A stretch of 64,000 bases of DNA from JBFLYZ01 sp040756415 (GCA_040756415.1 JBFLYZ010000015.1:1-64000), one strand, 5' to 3'; shown: positions 14,299 to 22,805, counted from the stretch's first letter. A program made the numbers and translations. The notes: generated by a model from the sequence alone, not told the origin.

Positions 14299-16086
14299 TT
14301 AAAAACAATATTTGTTCTCGGAAATTAATTTTGCGGCTATCACCCTGCGCGCTTCCTTGTTGTTATAAGGTTCGGTCTTGGTAAAGCGCTTCAGGCCCAT
14401 GAGCATCATGCGCTGCTCATCGCCCGAGCTGAAGCTGTTGATGGCCTCTTTTCCGTTCTTATTGATGCGGTCGGCCGCATCGTTGATGAACACGCGCATC
14501 ATCTCGATCTGCTCTTTGCAGGCCGCCTCCCCGCGCATGCCCACCAGCTTTTCCACGCGCAATTGCAGCGATTCGGCAATATACAGGTCAATGAGCATGT
14601 CGGCAATGTTCATCAGCACTTCCTGCTCCTTGGCCAGCGCCATCATCAGCTTCTGGGCCGCACTGCCGGCCACCATCAGTATGGCTTTCTTGAAGTTCTT
14701 CAGGTATTTTTTCTCCGCGGTGAACAAGCCGCTTTCCCCCGTTCCGAAATCAGGTATGCTCATCAACTCGCCCGCCACCTTCATGGCCGGGCCCATCAGG
14801 TCGAGCTCGCCTTTCATGGCGCGCTTGAGCATCATATCCACCGTCAGCATGCGGTTGATCTCGTTGGTGCCCTCGAAAATGCGGTTGATGCGCGAGTCGC
14901 GGTAGGCGCGCTCCATGGGCGCATCGGCACTGTAACCCATACCCCCGTAGATCTGAACGCCTTCGTCCACCACGTAATCCAGGGCCTCGCTGCCGGCAAC
15001 TTTCAGCATAGCCGCTTCGGGCGCAAACTGCTCTACTCCTTTGAGTATGGCTTTTTCCTTGCTCATGCCTCCGGCCACCAGGGCGTTGATGGCATCTTCA
15101 ATATTCTGAGATGCGCGGTACAGGGCCGACTCTACCGCGTAAATGCGTATAGCCTGCTCGGCCAGCTTATAGCGTATCGCACCGTATTTGGAAATGGGCC
15201 TTCCGAACTGGTGCCGCTCATTGGCATATTGCACGGATTTATCGGCCGTGCGTTTGGCTCCACCGAGGGCGGCTGCCGCCAGCTTGATGCGCCCTACGTT
15301 CAGTATGTTGACGGCTATCTTAAAACCGTTCTGCCTTTCGCTGAGCAGATTTTCAACGGGCACCTTACAATCGTTGAAGAACACCTGGCGCGTGGAACTG
15401 CCCTTGATGCCCATTTTGTGCTCCTCGGGGTTGAGCGTTATACCCCCGAAAGCTTTTTCCACGATAAATGCCGAAAGGTTCTCATCGTTATCGATCTTGG
15501 CGAACACGATGAAAACATCCGCAAAGCCACCGTTGGTGATCCACATCTTCTGGCCGTTGAGCAGGTAGTGCTTCCCGTCAGGGGAGAGCACGGCCTTTGT
15601 TTTCCCGCTGTTGGCATCCGATCCGCTTCCGGGCTCGGTGAGGCAATAGCAGGCTTTCCATTGCCCATTCGCCAACTTGGGCAGGTATTTGGCTTTCTGG
15701 GCTTCGTTGCCGTAATAAAGGATAGGCAATGTTCCTATTCCCGTATGCGCGGCCAGGGAAACGGCAAAGGAATGTCCTCCGCCAATGGCCTCGGTCGAGA
15801 GCATGCCGGTTACAAAATCTTTTTCAAATCCACCGTACTGCTCCGGTACGTTCAGCCCAAGGAGCCCGAGCTCAGCGGCCTTATCGAGCAGCTTTACGGT
15901 GATATTGTCTTCCTGCCTGTCGATCTTATCCAGGTTGGGCCATACCTCCTGGGCGAGGAAATCGGTGCACGATTGTACTATCATTTGTTGTTCCTCGGAG
16001 ATCTGTTCCGGAATGAATATTTCGTTCGCGTTGGTATCGCGGATCAGGAATTCACCTCCTCGGAGGGTTGATGTTTTGGTTTCCAT
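14299..16086 (-). CDS. Acyl-CoA dehydrogenase (FadE/VLCAD-like)
   Basis: A 595-residue FAD enzyme that introduces the trans-2 double bond in beta-oxidation. The acyl-CoA dehydrogenase core spans about 30-410: CYCLTEPGSGSDA, MWITNGGFAD, and VQIYGGMGYSADAPMERAYR followed by RIFEGTNEI with the catalytic-base Glu. A C-terminal extension of about 180 residues is typical of the long VLCAD-like form. It belongs with fadA and fadN upstream (same strand), the usual fadN-fadA-fadE order. Here a four-helix-bundle gene and a heptamer array separate it from fadA, and the array ends 7 bases before its ATG. Confidence 0.93.
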   Translation of the reverse strand: METKTSTLRGGEFLIRDTNANEIFIPEQISEEQQMIVQSCTDFLAQEVWPNLDKIDRQEDNITVKLLDKAAELGLLGLNVPEQYGGFEKDFVTGMLSTEAIGGGHSFAVSLAAHTGIGTLPILYYGNEAQKAKYLPKLANGQWKACYCLTEPGSGSDANSGKTKAVLSPDGKHYLLNGQKMWITNGGFADVFIVFAKIDNDENLSAFIVEKAFGGITLNPEEHKMGIKGSSTRQVFFNDCKVPVENLLSERQNGFKIAVNILNVGRIKLAAAALGGAKRTADKSVQYANERHQFGRPISKYGAIRYKLAEQAIRIYAVESALYRASQNIEDAINALVAGGMSKEKAILKGVEQFAPEAAMLKVAGSEALDYVVDEGVQIYGGMGYSADAPMERAYRDSRINRIFEGTNEINRMLTVDMMLKRAMKGELDLMGPAMKVAGELMSIPDFGTGESGLFTAEKKYLKNFKKAILMVAGSAAQKLMMALAKEQEVLMNIADMLIDLYIAESLQLRVEKLVGMRGEAACKEQIEMMRVFINDAADRINKNGKEAINSFSSGDEQRMMLMGLKRFTKTEPYNNKEARRVIAAKLISENKYCF

Positions 16087-16093
16087 ATTAAAA

Positions 16094-16212
16094 GGTGTCA
16101 GGTGGCAAGTATCAGGTATTAGGTATCAGGTATTAGGTATTAGGTATCAGGTATCAGGTATTAGGTATCAGGTATTAGGTATCAGGTATTAGGTATCAGG
16201 TATCAGGTATCA
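16094..16212. repeat. Heptamer array (GGTATYA), 17 units
   Basis: Seventeen perfectly phased 7-base units: three degenerate (GGTGTCA, GGTGGCA, AGTATCA), then fourteen GGTATCA or GGTATTA varying only C/T at position 6. The last unit supplies the TGA stop of the four-helix-bundle gene on the minus strand. The first lies 7 bases from the acyl-CoA dehydrogenase ATG, so the array occupies that gene's leader. Confidence 0.95.
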
Positions 16213-16569
16213 GGAGGGCTGCCGGATTGAATCCTTGAGCTTGCTGATCATTTTTTGAATTTTAGTCACCTTCTCTATCAGGTTTTTTAACTCTTCTTTT
16301 GAAATGTAGTTTAATTCATTCGCTAAAATAAGCTGCGTTTCAATTTCGAACGCGGAACCAAGTGATACATTAAGGAACTGACAAAACTGTTTTTGTGAAT
16401 CACGCGAACACCCCTCAGCAATATTACTTGGAATAGAAACAGCAGCCCGGTTCAATTGGGCTACCAATCCATACTTTTCCTCAACAGGAAATTTTTTCGT
16501 CAACACAAAGATCTCCTTGGCCAAACTCATCGACTCCTGCCAGATTTTTAACTCCTTAAAATTATGCAT
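16210..16569 (-). CDS. Four-helix-bundle protein (S23 / 23S rRNA IVP family)
   Basis: A 119-residue protein starting MHNFKELKIWQESMSLAKEI, with the family hallmark LNRAAVSIPSNIAEGCSRDS and FLNVSLGSAFEIETQLILA. The family is named for ORFs inside 23S rRNA intervening sequences and is related to the Avd protein of diversity-generating retroelements. Here it is free-standing, AT-rich, and sits between inverted arrays of the same heptamer (17 units on one side, about three on the other). It splits the beta-oxidation cluster. Function unknown; the context suggests a mobile single-gene unit. Confidence 0.92.
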   Translation of the reverse strand: MHNFKELKIWQESMSLAKEIFVLTKKFPVEEKYGLVAQLNRAAVSIPSNIAEGCSRDSQKQFCQFLNVSLGSAFEIETQLILANELNYISKEELKNLIEKVTKIQKMISKLKDSIRQPS

Positions 16570-16573
16570 ACCC

Positions 16574-16594
16574 TATATCTTGATACTTGATACC
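16574..16594. repeat. Inverted heptamers (TGATACY) on the far side of the IVP gene
   Basis: TATATCT-TGATACT-TGATACC is the reverse complement of the GGTATCA/AGTATCA heptamers at 16094-16212, so the IVP gene is bracketed by inverted copies. Confidence 0.8.
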
Positions 16595-16639
16595 CTTTTA
16601 TTGTTTACATAAATATTTTCGTTACCCGTTATGTTGTTT

Positions 16640-17818
16640 TCAATTCAGCAGCTCGAATACCCCTGCTGCTCCCTGCCCCGTTCCCACGCACATGGTGACC
16701 ATTCCGTATTTTTTCTTCCTGCGCCTCAGTTCATTAAAGATCTGCACACTCAGTTTCGCTCCCGAACAACCCAGGGGATGTCCAAGTGAGATGGCACCAC
16801 CATTCACGTTGACTATTTCAGGATTCAGCTTCAATTCATTGATCACAGCCAGGCTTTGTGAAGCAAAAGCTTCGTTCAGTTCGATCAGGTCGACCTGGTC
16901 CTGTTTCATGCCGGCCATCTTCAGGGCTTTGGGAATGGCCGCCACCGGCCCTATGCCCATGATGCGGGGTGGAACCCCTGCCGCGGCATAGCTGACCAGC
17001 CGCGCGATGGGCTTGAGGTTGTTTTCCTTCATGAACTTTTCGCTCACCACCATCACGAAGGCGGCCCCATCGCTGGTCTGGGAGGAGTTGCCGGCCGTTA
17101 CCACGCCATCCTGCGCGAATACCGGTTTGAGTTTGCCCAGGGCCTCCATATTGGTGTCCGCTCGCGGACCTTCATCGGTATCTACGGTAAACTCGCGGGT
17201 TTGCTTTTTTTCATTTTCATCCAAATAGTTCTCAGTCACCTTTACCGGAACGATCTCCTCTTTGAATTTTCCTTCTTTGATGGCCGCGATGGCTTTCATG
17301 TGCGAGTTGAGGGCAAACTTATCCTGGTCTTCTCTCGAAACCTTGTACTCTTTTGCCACCGCTTCGGCCGTAAGTCCCATGCCCCAGTAATAATCGGGGT
17401 GCACTTTGGCTACCTCGTAGTTGGGCACTATGCGCCATCCGCCCATGGGAATAAGGCTCATGCTTTCGGCACCGCCCGCAATGATGCAATCGGCCAGGCC
17501 GGTGCTGATCTTGGAAGAGGCGATGGCGATGGTCTCCAGCCCGCTGGCGCAGTAGCGGTTCACCGTCATGCCGGGTACTTTATCTGTGTTGAGAGCCAGG
17601 AGCGAGATCAGCCGGCCCATGTTCAGTCCTTGCTCGGCCTCGGGCATGGCATTGCCTACAATCACATCGTCCACCTGCTCGGGGTTCACGCTGGGAACGC
17701 TCCTCATCAGGTGTTTGATCACTTCGGCTGCGAGGTCATCGGTGCGGGTAAAGCGGAAACCTCCGCGGTTGGCTTTTCCAACGGCTGAGCGGAAGCCGGC
17801 TACTATGTATGCATTCAT
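16640..17818 (-). CDS. fadA: Acetyl-CoA acyltransferase (beta-ketothiolase)
   Basis: A 392-residue thiolase that cleaves 3-ketoacyl-CoA in the last step of beta-oxidation. The acyl-accepting Cys is at about residue 90 (NRYCASGLETIAIA). The catalytic His lies in GGAISLGHPLGCSGA and the second Cys in MCVGTGQGAAGVFE. Length is normal for FadA. It is part of the fadN-fadA-acyl-CoA dehydrogenase cluster, with accessory genes inserted on both sides. A degenerate heptamer array lies 80 bases upstream of its ATG. Confidence 0.95.
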   Translation of the reverse strand: MNAYIVAGFRSAVGKANRGGFRFTRTDDLAAEVIKHLMRSVPSVNPEQVDDVIVGNAMPEAEQGLNMGRLISLLALNTDKVPGMTVNRYCASGLETIAIASSKISTGLADCIIAGGAESMSLIPMGGWRIVPNYEVAKVHPDYYWGMGLTAEAVAKEYKVSREDQDKFALNSHMKAIAAIKEGKFKEEIVPVKVTENYLDENEKKQTREFTVDTDEGPRADTNMEALGKLKPVFAQDGVVTAGNSSQTSDGAAFVMVVSEKFMKENNLKPIARLVSYAAAGVPPRIMGIGPVAAIPKALKMAGMKQDQVDLIELNEAFASQSLAVINELKLNPEIVNVNGGAISLGHPLGCSGAKLSVQIFNELRRRKKKYGMVTMCVGTGQGAAGVFELLN

Positions 17819-17897
17819 TTGGAACTTGGATGTTAGAAGTTGGATATTGGATTGGGTTAGGACTTATGGCAAAGTTACGAAATTCCGGGTGGGAGTG

Positions 17898-17953
17898 GGT
17901 ATCGGGTATCAAGTATCAGGACTTAGGCATCAAGTATAAGGAGTCAGGACTCA
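17898..17953. repeat. Degenerate heptamer array, 8 units
   Basis: GGTATCG, GGTATCA, AGTATCA, GGACTTA, GGCATCA, AGTATAA, GGAGTCA, GGACTCA in unbroken 7-base phase. This is the same family as the array beside the IVP gene but has no IVP gene of its own. It sits in the fadA upstream region, and its last units encode the C-terminus and stop of the zinc-ribbon gene. Confidence 0.9.
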
Positions 17954-18321
17954 GGATCAGGTGGATCGTCCTTTTTGCCGGATTCCTTCAGCTCCATGCC
18001 CTGGATATCATCTCTCAGCTTTTTTGCCTTGGCCAGCAGCATGAGCATTTGCTGCTCGGGGTCCATGCCTTTGGGGAAGCTAGCCTTATCCTCTTCGGTC
18101 ATTTTCTCATAGGCCGATCTCAGGTTAGCGAGCATTTTATCGCTCAGCGCTTTCAGGTACTCGGCCATGAGCTCGGGGGTGATCTCTTTTTTGGAGAGCA
18201 GGCTCATCTCCGCCTTTTCATCGCAGTAGCGGCATACAGGGGTGTCCCGTTCCGTATAACCGGATTCTTGTCCGCAAGCGGAGCAGCGGTAGAGGAGGAG
18301 GTAGCGGGGTTTGGGGTTCAT
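17944..18321 (-). CDS. Small zinc-ribbon protein
   Basis: A 125-residue protein with an N-terminal CxxC...CxxC zinc ribbon (YRCSACGQES, then PVCRYCDEKA), followed by an acidic helical region (about 45-110) with a Met/Lys-rich helix MDPEQQMLMLLAKAKKLRDD. There is no known family beyond the ribbon. The C-terminal DPPDPES and the stop lie in heptamer-array DNA, so the original end may have been replaced. It lies in the block between fadN and fadA. Confidence 0.7.
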   Translation of the reverse strand: MNPKPRYLLLYRCSACGQESGYTERDTPVCRYCDEKAEMSLLSKKEITPELMAEYLKALSDKMLANLRSAYEKMTEEDKASFPKGMDPEQQMLMLLAKAKKLRDDIQGMELKESGKKDDPPDPES

Positions 18322-18389
18322 TGCTTAACAAAGATAAGCACTCAGGACATAAAAACGCAATATGCGAACAGCGATAATTCAATTTACCA

Positions 18390-18983
18390 CTATCTGAATT
18401 TTATCTTCATTATTTTCAGTTCGCTTTTGTCAATTACCCCGTTAAGGTTTTGGTCAATGAAAATGACGAAATAGAGGTTGTCTGTTCTTAATTCATGGAA
18501 GCTTACATTCTCTCCATCGTGGTTGAGGGCAAGGATCCTCCATTCGAGCTCGAGCACCCCGCCCGGATGGGTGGCCACCCGCGTTACCCGTTTATCTTTT
18601 TCATTTTCATAGAACAGGTAATGATGGCCCGAGGCGGAAACAAAAGCCGTGTCGTAGCCTTTCCCTTTAATGCTGGCAAAGCCGGTGCCCATTTGAAAGT
18701 AAGGGATATCTTCCAGCTTTTGCCCCACTTTCGCAAAAGCAGTATCGGTAGCGTTGTCTAAAATGGCGACCTGTGCCGAGTAGAATTTCCCTTTTTTGCT
18801 GTTATAGACCTTGCAGTAATACCGCAAAGCAAAAGGCTTTTTATCCAGCGTTATGGAATCAGGAAAGCCTGAAATGATACAGGTGCTATCGCCCTGGATG
18901 AATTTTATTGTGTTGAGGTTGTAATCAGGTGGCTGGGCAAAGGCGAAGAGAGGAAGGAACGTTAGGAGGAGGAGTTGTTTCAT
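18390..18983 (-). CDS. Secreted protein with one EF-hand-like loop
   Basis: About 197 residues from the ATG at 18983 (MKQLLLLTFLPLFAFA, a signal peptide with cleavage near AQ). A TTG four codons upstream is less likely. The mature part has no family I recognise. Near the C-terminus DQNLNGVIDKSE is a textbook calcium-binding EF-hand loop (D-x-N-x-N-G-x-I-D-x-x-E). A periplasmic or surface location is likely. It lies in the accessory block between fadN and fadA. Confidence 0.65.
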   Translation of the reverse strand: MKQLLLLTFLPLFAFAQPPDYNLNTIKFIQGDSTCIISGFPDSITLDKKPFALRYYCKVYNSKKGKFYSAQVAILDNATDTAFAKVGQKLEDIPYFQMGTGFASIKGKGYDTAFVSASGHHYLFYENEKDKRVTRVATHPGGVLELEWRILALNHDGENVSFHELRTDNLYFVIFIDQNLNGVIDKSELKIMKIKFR

Positions 18984-19018
18984 GGATAGATTCAATTTTT
19001 ATAATTTAAAATTAGAAC

Positions 19019-19669
19019 TTAAGCTTCGTTGACAAAATCCACAAGATCCAGCTTGATCAGTTCCCAGTGTTTGTTTCGCAGGCAGATCGGATCAAAATCG
19101 TCTTCTGCTGATGAAAAATCAACCAGTTTTTCCTTTACCTGGTCTCTATCATGAGTGTATTCATACCGCCTGTGATGCAGATCCAGCATAGTTGCCAGCG
19201 AGTAATTCTCCATTAGTTCATGAATATCCCAAAAGTCTTTTTTGCGGCCGCCTCCGGAGATCACTTGGAGCTTCATGGCAATAATATCTCCTGCGTCAGC
19301 CATTCGGATACCATCTTCTTCCACAGATGGCAAAATGAATGGCTCTGTATAAAAGAGGTCAAGTTTAATGGAATTGTCTTCGCTTTCTCCAACAACATAT
19401 GCTCTTCCCAAACCAACTTCCTGGTAGTCGCTTGTGTTCACGTAAGGAAAAACAGATCGCAAGAAATTGTCTATCGCATCAGAGTCGACTGAACCATAAT
19501 CAGAGCCTGTAAAAAGGTCAATGTCTACGGACATACGATGGCCTCGCTGTAAACTGAGGGCAGTGCCACCCACTAATCTGAAATCTTTGAATAGTTCAGA
19601 CTCCATCAGGGTTTCAAGTGAAGATCGTAATAGAGGACTTACCGTTCCGTAGTGCAATTTCTTACTCAT
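19019..19669 (-). CDS. AbiEii/AbiGii-family nucleotidyltransferase toxin
   Basis: A 216-residue protein of the AbiEii toxin family. FRLVGGTALSLQRGHR followed by MSVDIDLFTG carries the G-G-T...D-x-D nucleotidyltransferase core, and AGDIIAMKLQVISGGGRKKD is the conserved second motif. AbiEii toxins transfer nucleotides to cellular RNA or tRNA targets and cause growth arrest. The start overlaps the 3' end of the upstream antitoxin-like gene by 8 bases, giving the antitoxin-first operon expected of a type IV-like toxin-antitoxin pair. The DNA is more AT-rich than the flanking fad genes. Confidence 0.85.
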   Translation of the reverse strand: MSKKLHYGTVSPLLRSSLETLMESELFKDFRLVGGTALSLQRGHRMSVDIDLFTGSDYGSVDSDAIDNFLRSVFPYVNTSDYQEVGLGRAYVVGESEDNSIKLDLFYTEPFILPSVEEDGIRMADAGDIIAMKLQVISGGGRKKDFWDIHELMENYSLATMLDLHHRRYEYTHDRDQVKEKLVDFSSAEDDFDPICLRNKHWELIKLDLVDFVNEA

Positions 19670-20117
19670 GCTTTTTCAGGAAGTAATCGATGGTTTCCTG
19701 ACCGTAAAAACGGGTGATCTCATTCTTTTCCGTCTCATTTCCCCGTTCAAAGACACGCTTGATAACTGCCCTTTTTTGTTTTTCCCAATCGATCTTTTCT
19801 ATATGCGTATCCCAAAATAGTATCCGCCTTAATTTGGAAAGATCAGGACGCGCTGAATGCTTACGTTTGATCTGGGCAATATCATAGAACACCTGCAGTT
19901 GCATTAAGAAACCCTCTTCCATTCCCAGCGCTTTTTCTATTTTAAGCGCCAGCGCTGTATTCATTCTGCGTTTGCCTTTTGTAATAGTAGCCAGTGTTTG
20001 AGGAAATTCACCAAGGGATATGGCAAAGCGACCTTTCGCTATCTTTTTTTTCTTCAACTCTCTTTCCACCAGCAATCCCGGGTGTATGCCTTTTATGTAT
20101 GACAATTGTAATTTCAT
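19662..20117 (-). CDS. HTH antitoxin-like protein with DUF6922 domain
   Basis: About 151 residues from ATG at 20117 (MKLQLSYIKGIHPGLLVERE). A TTG two codons upstream is also open. Residues 15-70 form a HigA/XRE-type helix-turn-helix (FAISLGEFPQTLATITKGKR). Residues 90-150 match DUF6922: KLRRILFWDTHIEKIDWEKQ, then RVFERGNETEKNEI and RFYG. It should be the antitoxin and autorepressor for the AbiEii toxin with which it overlaps. A minus-strand TATATTTG at 20121-20128 resembles a -7 box but sits almost on the start codon, implying a very short leader or a different start. Confidence 0.75.
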   Translation of the reverse strand: MKLQLSYIKGIHPGLLVERELKKKKIAKGRFAISLGEFPQTLATITKGKRRMNTALALKIEKALGMEEGFLMQLQVFYDIAQIKRKHSARPDLSKLRRILFWDTHIEKIDWEKQKRAVIKRVFERGNETEKNEITRFYGQETIDYFLKKHE

Positions 20118-20199
20118 ATACAAATATAAGCAAAATTGTTTACAAATTTTAGCTTATTAATGATTTGCATATATACATTTGACAATCAATATTATATAA

Positions 20200-20289
20200 T
20201 AGAATGCTTTGTGTCCTTTCTAAAGTCTTGCGTTCACCACAAAGACTCAAGAAAGCTTCTCTTTCAAGATCTAATAGATACTGCTCACC
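20200..20289 (-). pseudogene. Displaced 3' fragment of a foreign fadN
   Basis: Thirty codons, in the same frame and strand as fadN and starting 6 bases after its stop, read GEQYLLDLEREAFLSLCGER plus KTLERTQSIL. This equals fadN residues near its end at 27 of 30 positions (20323-20412). At DNA level only 60 of 90 bases agree. High protein but low DNA identity means the copy diverged under selection in another lineage and was then imported. It lacks the native end (TGGKVLRN). It marks a recombination junction next to the toxin-antitoxin pair. Confidence 0.85.
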
Positions 20290-20295
20290 GCCTCC

Positions 20296-22734
20296 CTAAT
20301 TCCTCAGTACTTTACCTCCGGTCAAGATGCTCTGTATCCTTTCAAGGGTTTTTTTCTCCCCGCATAGGCTCAAAAACGCTTCTCTCTCTAAGTCAAGCAA
20401 ATATTGCTCGCTTACTAATGTAGGAGCAGAGAGTTCCCCACCACACAACACATGCGCCAGCTTCTGCGAGATCTTGACATCATGCTCGGAGATGTAGTTG
20501 CCGCTGAGCATGCTATTGGCCCCTAAATAGGCCAGGCCCAGGGCCTGCTTGCCCAATACGCGTATATCTTTCCGGGGCGCGGGCTTTACATAACCTTCTT
20601 TGGCAATTTCCAGGCATTCAGCTTTTGCTTCGGCTAAAAGGCGGGCGCGGGAAACCACCACCAGGTCGCGGCCCTTGCGCAGGTAACCCAGGTCAAAGGC
20701 CTCGTGGGCGCTGGTGCTGACCTTGGCCTGACCTATAGTAAGGAAGCGATCTCGGAAGTTGTTCAGCTCCACATCGCCCTCCTGCAGCTCATCGCTCAGG
20801 CGCAGGGCAAATTCTTTGGTGCCACCGCCACCGGGAATAAGGCCTACGCCAAATTCAACCAGTCCCATATAAGTTTCGGCATGGGCCACTACCTTATCCG
20901 AGTGCATGCTCATCTCGCAGGCGCCTCCCAAAGCCATGTTGTGTGGCGCCACCACCACGGGTATGGCCGAATAACGCACGCGCATCATGGTGCTCTGGAA
21001 AAGCTTGATGGCAAAGTTGAGCTCGTCCCATTCCTGCTCCACGGCAAACATGAAGATCATGCCCACGTTGGCGCCCGCGCTGAAGTGCGCCCCTTCGTTG
21101 GAGATCACCAGTCCCTGGAAATCCTTTTCGGCCAGCTCTATGGCCTTGTTGATGCCTTCTATCACTTCGCCACCTATTGAATTCATTTTAGTGTTCCACT
21201 CCAGGTTGAGTATGCCATCGCCAATATCGGTTACCGTGGCCCCGCTGTTCTTCCACACCGTTTTGGTGGGGCGGATCACATCGAGCATAATGTACTCTTC
21301 GGTGCCGGGTATGGCCTTATAGCTCTTGCTGGGTATATCGTAGTATTTCTTAACCCCGTTCTCTACCTTATAAAAGCTGGTGTTGCCGGCCTTGAGGAAA
21401 TCATATACCCAGGCTGCGGGCTTTGCCGCCTGCCCGGAAGGAAGCGTGCCAATCTTTTCCATGGCTTCCACGCTTTCCTTTACGCCTATAGCATCCCAGT
21501 ATTCAAAGGGACCCATATCCCAGGCAAAGCCGGCTTTTAAGGCATCGTCTATTCTATAGAGCTCATCGGAGATCTCGGGAATGCGGTTGCTCACGTAAGC
21601 GAAAAGACCGAAGAAGGAGGCGCGGTAAAAATCGCCCGCCTTGTCCTTGCCCGCAATAAGCACTTTGAGCCGGTCCTTTAAATTCTCGATGGACTTGGTC
21701 TGCTCGAGCGTAGCGAACTTCACCTTCTGCGATGGCTTATACTCGAGCGTTTTCAGGTCGAGCGCCATAATTTCAGACTTGCCTTCCTTGTTCTTTATCT
21801 TCTTGTAAAAGCCCTGCCCGGTCTTATCGCCCAGCCACTTGTTGTCGTTCATGGTCTTGACGTACGAGGCCAGCTTGAAGAAATCTTTCGCTTCATCGTT
21901 GGGCACGCCCTGGGCCAGCCCGTTGGCCACGTGCACCAGGGTATCGAGGCCCACCACATCGCAGGTGCGGAAGGTGGCGCTCTTGGGGCGGCCGACCACG
22001 GGGCCGGTGAGCTTATCCACTTCCTCTACGGTCAATCCCATCTTATCCACCAGGTGGAAGAGGCTCATAATGCCGAACACGCCAATGCGGTTGGCGATGA
22101 AGGCAGGGGTATCCTTGCAGAGCACGGTGGTCTTGCCCAGGTACAGGTCACCGTAATGCATCAGGAAGTCGATGACAGCTTTATCCGTTTTGGGCGTGGG
22201 AATGACCTCGAGCAATTTCAGGTAGCGCGGTGGATTGAAGAAGTGTGTTCCGCAAAAATGTTTTTGAAAATCCTCGCTGCGCCCTTCCAGCATCATGTGA
22301 ATAGGGATACCAGAGGTATTCGTAGTGATCAGCGTTCCGGGTCTGCGGTGCTTTTCTACGTTCTCGAAGACCTGCTTTTTAATGTCCAGCCGCTCCACCA
22401 CCACTTCTATCACCCAATCGCAGGAAGATATCTTCTGCATATCGTCTTCGAAATTGCCGGTGCTGATCCTGCTGGCAAAAGATTTTTTATAGATAGGGGA
22501 GGGGTTGGACTTGAGCGCGAAGGCCAGGGCATCGTTGACTATTTTATTTCTCGCTGCGCGCGCAGTCTTCACTTCGGCTCCGCTCAGCGTGACGGCTGGT
22601 GCTGCCGGAGCGTCTTTGGGTACGATATCCAGCAGCAGCACTTCTACTCCGATGTTTGCAAAATGGCAGGCGATGCGAGAGCCCATCACTCCCGAACCGA
22701 GGACGGCTACTTTATTGATGATACGTTTTGACAT
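20296..22734 (-). CDS. fadN: 3-hydroxyacyl-CoA dehydrogenase / enoyl-CoA hydratase (FadN type)
   Basis: An 812-residue bifunctional beta-oxidation enzyme. It has an N-terminal Rossmann domain (KVAVLGSGVMGSRIACHFAN), the HCDH signature region (CGTHFFNPPRYLKLLEVIPT), a C-terminal HCDH domain, then a crotonase domain (about 520-700) with oxyanion-hole motifs ISNEGAHFSAGANVGMIF and NMALGGACEM, and LIPGGGGTKEF. The dehydrogenase-then-hydratase order is that of FadN, the reverse of E. coli FadB. It works with FadA and the acyl-CoA dehydrogenase downstream. A second, foreign copy of its 3' end follows its stop codon. Confidence 0.93.
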   Translation of the reverse strand: MSKRIINKVAVLGSGVMGSRIACHFANIGVEVLLLDIVPKDAPAAPAVTLSGAEVKTARAARNKIVNDALAFALKSNPSPIYKKSFASRISTGNFEDDMQKISSCDWVIEVVVERLDIKKQVFENVEKHRRPGTLITTNTSGIPIHMMLEGRSEDFQKHFCGTHFFNPPRYLKLLEVIPTPKTDKAVIDFLMHYGDLYLGKTTVLCKDTPAFIANRIGVFGIMSLFHLVDKMGLTVEEVDKLTGPVVGRPKSATFRTCDVVGLDTLVHVANGLAQGVPNDEAKDFFKLASYVKTMNDNKWLGDKTGQGFYKKIKNKEGKSEIMALDLKTLEYKPSQKVKFATLEQTKSIENLKDRLKVLIAGKDKAGDFYRASFFGLFAYVSNRIPEISDELYRIDDALKAGFAWDMGPFEYWDAIGVKESVEAMEKIGTLPSGQAAKPAAWVYDFLKAGNTSFYKVENGVKKYYDIPSKSYKAIPGTEEYIMLDVIRPTKTVWKNSGATVTDIGDGILNLEWNTKMNSIGGEVIEGINKAIELAEKDFQGLVISNEGAHFSAGANVGMIFMFAVEQEWDELNFAIKLFQSTMMRVRYSAIPVVVAPHNMALGGACEMSMHSDKVVAHAETYMGLVEFGVGLIPGGGGTKEFALRLSDELQEGDVELNNFRDRFLTIGQAKVSTSAHEAFDLGYLRKGRDLVVVSRARLLAEAKAECLEIAKEGYVKPAPRKDIRVLGKQALGLAYLGANSMLSGNYISEHDVKISQKLAHVLCGGELSAPTLVSEQYLLDLEREAFLSLCGEKKTLERIQSILTGGKVLRN

Positions 22735-22805
22735 AAGGATAGAATGAGGGAATAAAGGTACTCGGAAATTTGGAAAGTGGATGGGTGAGGGGCGAGATGA
22801 TTAAC

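Noticed and set aside
14563..16071. 502-codon plus-strand frame opposite the acyl-CoA dehydrogenase
   Set aside because: A shadow frame in GC-rich coding DNA; the minus-strand enzyme has complete catalytic motifs.
16094..16212. CRISPR array
   Set aside because: The units are 7 bases with no spacers and no cas genes nearby; it is a phased short tandem repeat.
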